From: Ruminococcus sp. UBA1780
Lineage (GTDB): Bacteria; Bacillota; Clostridia; Oscillospirales; Ruminococcaceae
DNA: 6,530 nucleotides
NCBI GenBank assembly: GCA_002315235.1
Contig: DCGK01000026.1
Location: 1 to 6,530 of the forward strand
Direction of reading: 5' to 3'
Below the pieces are notes generated by a model. That model was not told the origin of the DNA, searched no databases, and worked only from the letters and a program-made list of their open reading frames with translations. The translations under genes were made by a program, and so were the position numbers. Below, piece by piece: positions 1 through 6,232 of the stretch. Each line of letters begins with the position of its first letter. Within the stretch, counting starts at the first letter, position 1.

Positions 1-66
1 TCTTTCTCCCCTGCTTATGTGGAGTTATTTCCTAAAACGCTTGATAATACGTCGGTTCAGAGGTAA
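1..66 (+). CDS. C-terminal tail of a probable 23S rRNA (uracil-5-)methyltransferase, cut by window edge
   Basis: Frame 1 is open from the window edge to a TAA at 64-66 and encodes 21 residues ending in AYVELFPKTLDNTSVQR. Known members of the RumA/RlmD family (SAM-dependent m5U methyltransferases acting on 23S rRNA) end with a V-[DE]-[LM]-F-P-x-T motif followed by HVE(T/C)V and a short hydrophobic tail. Here VELFPKT is present but the HVETV-type ending is replaced by LDNTSVQR and a stop. The natural 3' end may therefore have been replaced by element DNA. Serine-recombinase-borne integrative elements inserting into the 3' end of rum genes are known in streptococci. The match rests on about ten residues, so this is tentative; a chance open frame of this length is possible. 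Confidence 0.4.
   Translation, partial: SFSPAYVELFPKTLDNTSVQR
28..60. other. candidate attachment-site junction left of the recombinase operon
   Basis: This stretch covers the point where the presumed methyltransferase frame stops resembling its family (after the PKT codons, about position 39) and reaches to just before the ribosome binding site of the first recombinase. Large serine recombinases usually sit immediately inside one end of the element they move, so a junction is expected about here. No second copy of a core sequence was found elsewhere in the window, and the crossover dinucleotide cannot be read from one end alone. Confidence 0.25.
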
Positions 67-77
67 CATATCACACT

Positions 78-85
78 AAGGAGGG
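78..85 (+). promoter_or_regulatory. ribosome binding site of first recombinase
   Basis: AAGGAGGG lies 9 nt before the ATG at 95. It supports that start and shows this gene is translated on its own rather than by coupling to the upstream frame. Confidence 0.8.
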
Positions 86-94
86 CTGATTTTT

Positions 95-1639
95 ATGAAA
101 ATAACGAAAATTGAAACCGCAGTTCAGAAGATACAAAAGCTGCGGGTTGCTGCATACTGCAGAGTTTCAACCGACTTTGATGACCAGCTCGAAAGTCTTT
201 GTGTGCAGAAAGAGCATTATGAAGAATACATCAGAAAAATCAACGGCTGGGAGTTTGCCGGCATATTCTATGATGAAGGTATATCTGCAACAAGTACAGA
301 ATGCAGAAACGGTCTTCATAAACTTCTGAATGAATGCAGAAACGGACGTATAGACCGTATTTTAATAAAGTCGATAAGCAGATTTGCACGAAACACTGTT
401 GACTGCATTTCCATTATCCGAGAGCTTAACACTCTTGGTATTTCAGTTTATTTTGAAAAAGAAAACATCGATACAGCAACTATGGACAGCGAGCTTATTC
501 TCGCCATTCTCAGCAGTCTTGCAGAAGAAGAATCACATTCGACTTCTGAAAATCTGAAGTGGTCATTTAAAAAAGCGTTTATGAACGGCACTTATAAGCA
601 GAGCTATGCCCCTTACGGCTACTTAATTGATGAAAACCACAGTCTGAAACCGCATCCTGATGAATCAAAAATAGTTACAGAAATATTCAGCCTGTTTATT
701 TCAGGATACAGCGGGCATAAAATTGCAGGCATTCTTAATGAACGAAAGATACCTCCCAGACGAAGCAGCAGATGGAATTCCACTACTGTGTGCTCCATTA
801 TCAAAAATGAACGCTATACGGGCGACTGCCTTTATCAGAAAACATATACCGATGACAGATTTCACCGCCATACCAACAATGGTGAGGTTGAAATGTATCT
901 GGTTGAAAATAATCACGAAGCCATTATCAGTCGCGAGGTGTTTGAAAAGGCAAACAGGATACTTCTTCTCAATGCTGAGCAAAAAAGCATCAGTCAGGGT
1001 ACAGATAAATACCTTCAGCGCCATACGTTCTCAGGGAAAATAACATGCAGCTGCGGTTCTCATTTTAAAAGAGCGATAATTAATGAAGGATCAGATGTTG
1101 TCTGGAGCTGTAAAACTCACATACTGGACAAGGAAAAATGCCGTATGAAATCGCTGAAGGACGCTGCTCTGAAAAATGCCTTTGCTACCATGATCAACAA
1201 ACTTATTTTTTCAAGGAAAATCCTTCTGGAACCGTATGTCATCAAACTAAGAAAGAGCAGTAATGCTGAAATATCAGCACAGATACTTATTATTCAGCAG
1301 AGAGCTGATAATATTTCTGCAGAAAAGGATAAGCTTACAACGCTGTGTGCTCAGGAGCTTATCGATATTGTATTTTACAATCAGGAAATAAACCGCCTGT
1401 CGAAAATTGCAGCCGGATACAAAAAAGAACTACGCGCACTTGAAGAAAAGGATTCAGAAGAAAACTATACCCTCAGAGAAGCTGAGAAACTTTTGAAATT
1501 TACTGAAAGCAGCGAAATGCTGGATGAATTCATTCCTGAGATTTTCACAGAATTTGTTCAGCACATTAAAGTAAACAGCAGGACTCAGATTACATTTGTT
1601 TTAAAATGTGGTCTTGAACTTATGGAGGAAATTATATGA
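95..1639 (+). CDS. large serine recombinase (first of triplet)
   Basis: A 514-residue site-specific DNA recombinase that would cut and rejoin att sites through a phosphoserine intermediate. The N-terminal resolvase domain (about 16-155) has YCRVSTD with nucleophile Ser25 and Arg23, and SISRFARNT with Arg96 and Arg99, matching the catalytic arginines of gamma-delta resolvase. The long helix (LAEEESHSTSEN) follows. The recombinase DNA-binding domain spans about 171-285 (starting APYGYLID), a zinc ribbon about 311-352, and a probable coiled coil about 395-465, as in integrases of this class. The zinc ribbon is slightly odd: the first knuckle is C318-S-C320 instead of C-x-x-C, while C339 and C349 form the second pair. 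Length and domain order are typical, and no lesion is seen. The stop overlaps the start of the next gene by 4 nt (ATGA), so the genes are co-transcribed. It is a diverged paralogue of the recombinase at 2033-3577; which reaction each performs cannot be told from sequence. Confidence 0.95.
   Translation: MKITKIETAVQKIQKLRVAAYCRVSTDFDDQLESLCVQKEHYEEYIRKINGWEFAGIFYDEGISATSTECRNGLHKLLNECRNGRIDRILIKSISRFARNTVDCISIIRELNTLGISVYFEKENIDTATMDSELILAILSSLAEEESHSTSENLKWSFKKAFMNGTYKQSYAPYGYLIDENHSLKPHPDESKIVTEIFSLFISGYSGHKIAGILNERKIPPRRSSRWNSTTVCSIIKNERYTGDCLYQKTYTDDRFHRHTNNGEVEMYLVENNHEAIISREVFEKANRILLLNAEQKSISQGTDKYLQRHTFSGKITCSCGSHFKRAIINEGSDVVWSCKTHILDKEKCRMKSLKDAALKNAFATMINKLIFSRKILLEPYVIKLRKSSNAEISAQILIIQQRADNISAEKDKLTTLCAQELIDIVFYNQEINRLSKIAAGYKKELRALEEKDSEENYTLREAEKLLKFTESSEMLDEFIPEIFTEFVQHIKVNSRTQITFVLKCGLELMEEII
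1624..1629 (+). promoter_or_regulatory. ribosome binding site of middle recombinase-like gene
   Basis: GGAGGA, 6 nt before the ATG at 1636 and inside the end of the upstream recombinase gene. It fixes the start at 1636 and argues that the 134-residue protein is a real gene and not a decayed fragment. Confidence 0.75.
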
Positions 1640-2040
1640 TACCAGGTTATTACATAGAAGACGGCAGAATACTAATTGATGAAAACACAGCCGGCAAAAT
1701 AAGAAACATATTTCTGCATTATACTTCAGGTCTGTCTCTAAAAGAATCAGCCGCAAGAGCCGGATTTCCGCTTACGCACTCATCAGTAAAACGTTTAATC
1801 AGGCAAAGAAAATATGCAGGCACCGACTCCTACCCTGCTATTGTTGACTCTGACCTGTTCAATCTTGCAAATGAAGAACTGAACAGGAGAGCAGCATCAA
1901 TCAACAAAAAGAAGCCTGAAAGAAAAATAAAGCCTGTCCGGAATAGTTTTACACTTGACAAAGCATCAAAAATATACACTGTGCCGGCTGAAAACGCACA
2001 GTACATTTACTCACTGATAAAGGAGGCCGCATATGAATAA
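1636..2040 (+). CDS. small recombinase-domain protein without catalytic domain
   Basis: A 134-residue protein resembling only the DNA-binding 'Recombinase' domain of large serine recombinases. Its first residues (MIPGYYIEDGRILI) align with the point where that domain begins in the upstream gene. The following IFLHYTSGLSLKESA, a helix-turn-helix-like stretch ending SSVKRLIRQRKYAGT, and AIVDSDLFNLANEEL match the domain's usual order up to about residue 85. The catalytic serine domain, zinc ribbon and coiled coil are all absent; residues 88-102 are very basic and the last 30 are unassigned. It overlaps the preceding gene by 4 nt and the following gene by 8 nt, and has its own ribosome binding site. 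That supports an intact, co-expressed gene. It could be an accessory DNA-binding factor or directionality partner for the two flanking recombinases; this role is inferred from context. Similar small genes between paired serine recombinases occur in other Clostridia-type loci. Confidence 0.85.
   Translation: MIPGYYIEDGRILIDENTAGKIRNIFLHYTSGLSLKESAARAGFPLTHSSVKRLIRQRKYAGTDSYPAIVDSDLFNLANEELNRRAASINKKKPERKIKPVRNSFTLDKASKIYTVPAENAQYIYSLIKEAAYE
2019..2026 (+). promoter_or_regulatory. ribosome binding site of third recombinase
   Basis: AAAGGAGG, 6 nt before the ATG at 2033 and within the end of the middle gene. It fixes the start of the third gene. Confidence 0.85.
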
Positions 2041-3577
2041 AAATATTGTTGTCATTCCTGCAAAACCTAAAAAGGGAAATCTGGTCACCAGTGTTCCTGT
2101 CAAAAAAACAAGGGTTGCCGCCTACTGTCGTGTTTCAACTGATACGGAAGAACAGGCCACAAGCTACGAAGCACAGAAAGAACATTACACTGAGTACATC
2201 AGCAGGAATAATGAATGGGAGCTGGTTGAAATATATGCCGATGACGGAATAAGTGCTCTGTCCACCAGAAACCGTGACGAGTTCAACAGAATGATTGATG
2301 ACTGCAAAGCCGGAAAAATTGATATGATACTAACCAAATCCATCAGCCGCTTTGCACGAAACACAGTTGACTGCCTTAATTACATCAGAATGCTGAAAGA
2401 GAAAAACATTCCTGTATTTTTTGAAAAAGAAAACATAAACACAATGGACACTAAAGGCGAAGTGCTTCTGACAATAATGGCTTCCCTCGCCCAGCAGGAA
2501 TCGGAATCACTGAGTCAGAACGTCCGGCTCGGAATGCAGTACCGTTTTCAGCAGGGTAAATTAATGATAAATACAACAGGGTTCTTAGGTTACGACAAAG
2601 ACGAAGACGGAAAGCTTGTCATCAATCCTGAACAGGCTGAAATTGTAAAACGAATTTTCCTTGAGTACCTCAACGGCAGCAGCTGTCAGAAAATCGCAAA
2701 AGGTCTTGAAAATGATGGTATTCCGACTGTATGCGGAAATACCAAATGGCACGATTCAGTTATCCGGCGAATACTTATAAATGAAAAATACATGGGCGAT
2801 GCCCTGCTTCAGAAAACATATACGGTCGATTTTCTCCAGAAAAAACGTGCAGTCAATAACGGCGAAATGCCTAAATACTATATCGAAGACAACCACGAAC
2901 CGATTATTTCCAAAGATACTTTCATGCTTGTTCAAAAAGAAATTGCAAGACGCAGTTCACTCAAAGACAACAGCGGTAAAAGACGAAGCTTCAGTTCCAC
3001 CCACAGCTTTTCCGGTATCATTTACTGCAGTAAATGCGAAAACAGCTTTAACCGTATCCACTGGAACAACCGGGGCAAGAAAAGTATTGTGTGGCGATGT
3101 GCAACAAGACTTAAGAATTCCACCGGCTGTAATGCCAGAACGGTAAAGGAGGAGGTTCTCCAGAACGCATTTGTCGAAGCGATTAACAGCATGATTTCCG
3201 ACCGCTCAGATCACATTAAAATCCTTCAGGAAAACATTTCAAAAGCACTAACCGGAAGCAGTCCCCTCCTGGCTATCGATAACCGGCTTATGATTCTCGA
3301 ACAGGAGCTCCTTGAAAACCCTGAGAACAAAACGCAGATTGCTGAAGAAATACTGGACCTCAGAGAAAAAAGAATACAACTTCAGATGAAGGAAAGTTCA
3401 GACAGAGAAAACGCATCACGAATGAAAGAAATCAGTGAGTTTCTGGAGAAGAATATTGATAAGATTACAGCCTTTGATGATATTCTGGCAAAACGAATTA
3501 CGGATAAGGTCAGTGTGTTTGATGACAGGATTGTATTCAGGTTTAAATCGGGGACGGAGATTGAGATTGAACAGTAA
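2033..3577 (+). CDS. large serine recombinase (third of triplet)
   Basis: A 514-residue large serine recombinase with the complete family architecture. The resolvase domain (about 26-165) carries YCRVSTD with nucleophile Ser35 and Arg33, and SISRFARNT with Arg106 and Arg109. The recombinase domain spans about 182-300 and contains GFLGYDKDEDGKLVINPE and the conserved EDNHEPIIS. The zinc ribbon has the four expected cysteines in regular spacing (C332-x-x-C335, C356, C366). A probable helical/coiled-coil region runs about 395-480. It is clearly paralogous to the recombinase at 95-1639; the two genes even share near-identical DNA around the catalytic arginine motif (TTTGCACGAAACAC followed by GTTGACTGC). 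Compared with that paralogue it has a ten-residue longer N-terminus and a normal CxxC knuckle, so it looks the more canonical enzyme. Its start overlaps the middle gene by 8 nt, indicating translational coupling, and the operon ends 6 nt after its stop at a strong hairpin terminator. Confidence 0.96.
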   Translation: MNKNIVVIPAKPKKGNLVTSVPVKKTRVAAYCRVSTDTEEQATSYEAQKEHYTEYISRNNEWELVEIYADDGISALSTRNRDEFNRMIDDCKAGKIDMILTKSISRFARNTVDCLNYIRMLKEKNIPVFFEKENINTMDTKGEVLLTIMASLAQQESESLSQNVRLGMQYRFQQGKLMINTTGFLGYDKDEDGKLVINPEQAEIVKRIFLEYLNGSSCQKIAKGLENDGIPTVCGNTKWHDSVIRRILINEKYMGDALLQKTYTVDFLQKKRAVNNGEMPKYYIEDNHEPIISKDTFMLVQKEIARRSSLKDNSGKRRSFSSTHSFSGIIYCSKCENSFNRIHWNNRGKKSIVWRCATRLKNSTGCNARTVKEEVLQNAFVEAINSMISDRSDHIKILQENISKALTGSSPLLAIDNRLMILEQELLENPENKTQIAEEILDLREKRIQLQMKESSDRENASRMKEISEFLEKNIDKITAFDDILAKRITDKVSVFDDRIVFRFKSGTEIEIEQ

Positions 3578-3582
3578 ATAAG

Positions 3583-3627
3583 CCAGCGGGTACATCGGTT
3601 TTGTGATGTACCCGCTGGATTTGTTTT
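3583..3627 (+). terminator. intrinsic terminator of the recombinase operon
   Basis: A perfect 14-bp stem (3583-3596 pairs with 3605-3618; left arm CCAGCGGGTACATC) with an 8-nt loop is followed by TTTGTTTT. It begins 6 nt after the stop of the third recombinase. On the minus strand the hairpin is followed by a weaker T-rich stretch (TTATTT), so it may also stop transcripts of the convergent GH43 gene. Confidence 0.9.
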
Positions 3628-3786
3628 ATGGTATCATGGCTATTGTGCCGGCTGAGTATACCAGAAAAAGCTTTTACTCCCGGAATAAAATTATAGTATA
3701 ATCTGTGCTGTAAATACATAATTTTTCAATCGAATCAAACTATGAAATGTTATCACTGTCTGGCTAACCCATGAGTATTAACATAA
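3628..3786. other. intergenic region between convergent operons
   Basis: 159 bp without a supportable gene, lying between the convergent 3' ends of the recombinase operon and the GH43 gene. Apart from the isolated promoter-like sequence listed separately and a short AAAAGCTTTT palindrome near 3666-3675, nothing recognisable is seen. No separate strong terminator for the minus-strand gene was found in it. Confidence 0.6.
3673..3702 (+). promoter_or_regulatory. promoter-like sequence with no gene downstream
   Basis: TTTACT (3673-3678) and a perfect TATAAT (3697-3702) are separated by 18 bp. The -35 matches TTGACA at 4 of 6 positions. It points to the right on the plus strand, where the only thing ahead is the antisense of the GH43 3' end. 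It could produce an antisense or small RNA, be a leftover promoter from before rearrangement, or be chance in AT-rich DNA. Confidence 0.4.
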
Positions 3787-6036
3787 TCAGTTCTCTCCCA
3801 GCAGTTTTTCTTTCATAAGACAAAAGTCAGCAATATCCAGTCGATTATTTTTGTTTAAATCAGCGGCTTTCCAGTCAGCAAGATTAACATCCGGTATTGC
3901 AAGAATCCATTTTTGAAGCACAACAACATCGGATATATTAAATTTTCCGTCTGCATTGACATCACCCATAAGTCTGTCAGAGACCTCATCACTCTCCTCA
4001 AATTTCCAGAACTGCATTGATACTCCTTTATCTGAGTATACAAAATATAAATCATGCGTACCACCGATATTACTGATCGAATCGCTGTATATGTTTGTAA
4101 AGCTATTTGGAGAATCAAAAGCAATTCTCGTCAGAAGTTCACCTGCAGGCTCATCAAGACGAACCTCGATGCTGCCTTTTCCTTTGACACTTGACACAAA
4201 TGCAAGCGGATTTTCAACAAGTGGTGCATTATCTGCGTTTCCTGTATTTTCAGATGCAAACAGCTCGATTGCATTATCTGCCTTAACATACTTCAATACT
4301 GCATAATCATCTGTATAGACCGCATCTCCATCCGAGAAACCGTTCCAGATATTACGCAGACCGTCTGCCCATTCACGTGTGTTTGTCAGCTCGGCCGCAA
4401 CTGCAATATTGTATTTTCCGTTGAGTGTAATTGAATCGACCTCAAGAGTAACCGGAGTATCATTTGATGCTGTGAAACAACCGACAATCTGAAAACCTTT
4501 AGCACCATTCATATCAACCGTAACCTTGTATTTACCCTTTCCGGTTACTTCAACAGATTTTTCATTTTTGACACCGTTCTGTGCAGAAGCATACATCGTG
4601 ATTGTTGAGGGAGATTCTATACTTGTTACAGTAAGATTGTACTGAATAGTGTCAATATTCATTTTCACCAGTTCGGAAACAGCTGGCTGTGATGAATTTT
4701 CAGATTCTGTAAACTGTACACCACGAACTGCTGTCCATGAACCGTTCTGCTTTGCACTGACAATCGGTGCATACGGATTTGTCATATCGTAATCTATTTG
4801 TGCAGTACCGGCAAGTTCTGCGGCAGAATGTTCCACATACGGACTGAACATGCCATTTTGTGACGCACCCTTTTTGGTGCCGCCTGTATCTTTAATTACA
4901 ACATTTTTTTCGTCCACTTCAATCTCATCAACACCCATGCTGCGATAACCACCCGTAATACCCATTCCGTGCTTGAGCATCAGCGTATGGTAGAACATAT
5001 ACCACTTGCCCTTGAACTTGTGCATATGTGTATGGTTGTTTGAATAGTCGAAGCCGACCTCTCCGGGCTGACGGAAGCATTCGCCCATCATCTTCCAGCT
5101 TGTCGGATCAAGAGGCGTTTTTGTTGTCATATATACCATGCTGCAACCGCCCGGTGCAGGACAGTCAAAATCCCACTTTTCACTGTGATTGTTCCAGTCG
5201 CTGCAATAGGTATACACATAAGTGCCGTTAATATAGTTCAGCTCACTTGCCTCAAATGAGTATGGTGCAGGAATCTGCCTGAAGTCGCTGTCAAAAGAAA
5301 TCATATCATCACCCAGTCTGACAATACGCACAGAACCCGGCATATAATCCGTTCCGTTTGATGCTGTGCCCGCACCGAATGAAAGCCAACCGACACCGTT
5401 GTCATCAATGACTGCACCAGGGTCAAATGGATTCGGACAGTCGCCCAGGCCGGGAGTGTTACTGGTTACAAGACAATGTCCCAGCGGATCAGTCCAGCCT
5501 GTCACAGGATCAGTAGAAGTAATAACTCCTGTTCCGATGCCGCTGTTTGAGAAGTACAGATAGAAATGTGTCCTGCCGTCTGCTTCCTCACGGGACACGA
5601 TAGAAGGTGCCCATGATGCTGAAATCCACGGTGCTATTTTTCCAACATTTATCTCACCGTGATATGTCCAGTTGACCATATCCTCTGTGGAGAATACAAG
5701 CAGTGATTTTATTTTTTCATAGGTATTGTCTACATCGGGACCAGCTGCTTCAAACTGCTGATGATCGTTTGTACCGTAGACATAAAGCCTGCCGTTGTAT
5801 TCTACAGCAGTTGGATCGGCACAAAAGAAATCAGGAGAAATCGGGTTATTGAAGCGAGTGTCCTTGTAATTATCTGTGCTGATCTGATTGTCCGGAACAG
5901 CAATGTCGCTTTCCAGCGATCTGACCGCATTTGTCATGCTTACGCTTTCAGCGAATGCTGAAAATGGTAAGGCAGAAAGAAATACAGCAGCTGAAATAAT
6001 AAGTGTCGCTCCCTTTGCAATTAATGCTTTATTCAT
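3787..6036 (-). CDS. secreted dockerin-bearing GH43 glycoside hydrolase (cellulosomal hemicellulase)
   Basis: A 749-residue exported enzyme of glycoside hydrolase family 43, which removes arabinofuranosyl or xylosyl units from arabinoxylan, xylan or arabinan by inversion. A Sec signal peptide (K3, K8, hydrophobic 10-25, AFA|ES cleavage after 29) comes first. The five-bladed propeller spans about 62-395, with probable catalytic base Asp74 (ADPTAV), pKa-modulating Asp205 (FDPGAV), general acid Glu262 (SFEAS) and conserved His335 (NNHTH). A CBM6-like module follows (about 400-682), apparently interrupted by an inserted domain at about 445-608. The C-terminus is a dockerin (690-749) with calcium loops D692-D703 (DVNADGKFNISD) and D726-D737 (DLNKNNRLDIAD), resembling Ruminococcus dockerins. 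The enzyme would dock to a scaffoldin cohesin in an extracellular cellulosome. No Shine-Dalgarno sequence precedes the ATG; the signal peptide fixes the start. The exact substrate and GH43 subfamily are not assignable from sequence alone. Confidence 0.93.
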   Translation of the reverse strand: MNKALIAKGATLIISAAVFLSALPFSAFAESVSMTNAVRSLESDIAVPDNQISTDNYKDTRFNNPISPDFFCADPTAVEYNGRLYVYGTNDHQQFEAAGPDVDNTYEKIKSLLVFSTEDMVNWTYHGEINVGKIAPWISASWAPSIVSREEADGRTHFYLYFSNSGIGTGVITSTDPVTGWTDPLGHCLVTSNTPGLGDCPNPFDPGAVIDDNGVGWLSFGAGTASNGTDYMPGSVRIVRLGDDMISFDSDFRQIPAPYSFEASELNYINGTYVYTYCSDWNNHSEKWDFDCPAPGGCSMVYMTTKTPLDPTSWKMMGECFRQPGEVGFDYSNNHTHMHKFKGKWYMFYHTLMLKHGMGITGGYRSMGVDEIEVDEKNVVIKDTGGTKKGASQNGMFSPYVEHSAAELAGTAQIDYDMTNPYAPIVSAKQNGSWTAVRGVQFTESENSSQPAVSELVKMNIDTIQYNLTVTSIESPSTITMYASAQNGVKNEKSVEVTGKGKYKVTVDMNGAKGFQIVGCFTASNDTPVTLEVDSITLNGKYNIAVAAELTNTREWADGLRNIWNGFSDGDAVYTDDYAVLKYVKADNAIELFASENTGNADNAPLVENPLAFVSSVKGKGSIEVRLDEPAGELLTRIAFDSPNSFTNIYSDSISNIGGTHDLYFVYSDKGVSMQFWKFEESDEVSDRLMGDVNADGKFNISDVVVLQKWILAIPDVNLADWKAADLNKNNRLDIADFCLMKEKLLGEN

Positions 6037-6062
6037 CGTATGACCGATACAGAAAACTTATA

Positions 6063-6097
6063 AAAAGCTATTATATTTCAATTGAATATTAGCTTTT
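6063..6097 (-). promoter_or_regulatory. AT-rich hairpin and -10-like box in the GH43 leader
   Basis: An inverted repeat has outer arms AAAAGCTA (6063-6070) and TAGCTTTT (6090-6097), inner arms ATATT (6073-6077) and AATAT (6085-6089), a 7-nt loop and a 2-nt bulge. Read on the minus strand, the last arm runs into TTTTT. This could be a weak terminator for the upstream IS transcript. The same DNA contains TATAAT on the minus strand at 6070-6075 (34 nt before the GH43 ATG) with no good -35 box, so it could instead be an operator-like palindrome over the GH43 promoter. The two readings cannot be separated from sequence. Confidence 0.4.
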
Positions 6098-6101
6098 ATG
6101 T

Positions 6102-6232
6102 TTCTTTCCTACTTCATCCTACCTGCCCTCGACAAATTTCGTCTACTAGCATTTGGTATAGTAGTCCATAGGCTTAAATTCCCGACTATCGAATCGGTAC
6201 ATATCTGTAATGACGTTTTATGTGCCTAATTA
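6102..6232 (-). ncRNA. candidate omega RNA (TnpB guide RNA scaffold)
   Basis: TnpB nucleases use a guide RNA derived from the 3' end of tnpB and the element's right end. Here the stretch after the TnpB stop has compact hairpins on the minus strand: CCGA/TCGG at 6182-6185 with 6194-6197, CTACTA/TAGTAG at 6143-6148 with 6159-6164, and GAC/GTC around an AAATTT core at 6131-6143. It ends in GGATGAAGTAGGAA. The segment GGGAATTTAAGCC (6170-6182) is also of a kind seen in right ends of this family. The guide would be the 16-20 nt after the boundary, that is the GH43 leader near 6082-6101. The 5' limit is arbitrary; real omega RNAs often begin inside tnpB. Confidence 0.5.

Noticed and set aside
701..1024. 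Minus-strand 107-codon open frame inside the first recombinase
   Set aside because: It is the antisense shadow of a gene with complete catalytic motifs; its translation shows no recognisable domain and it has no convincing ribosome binding site.
1636..2040. Middle gene as a frameshifted fragment of the first recombinase
   Set aside because: The first recombinase already has its own complete recombinase domain, zinc ribbon and coiled coil, and the small gene has a separate ribosome binding site and start.
1981..3655. Repeated 11-mer GTGCCGGCTGA at 1981-1991 and 3645-3655 as a possible att core or recombinase site
   Set aside because: An 11-base match is expected by chance in a window of this size, and the flanks do not match.
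3630..3662. Imperfect inverted repeat (GGTAT ... ATACC with inner GGC/GCC) as a second attachment site
   Set aside because: The arms are short and asymmetrically spaced, and no sequence shared with the presumed left junction near position 40 was found.
3956..4306. Plus-strand 116-codon open frame antisense to the GH43 C-terminal modules
   Set aside because: Low-complexity Ser/Leu-rich shadow of the hydrolase gene with no domain similarity.
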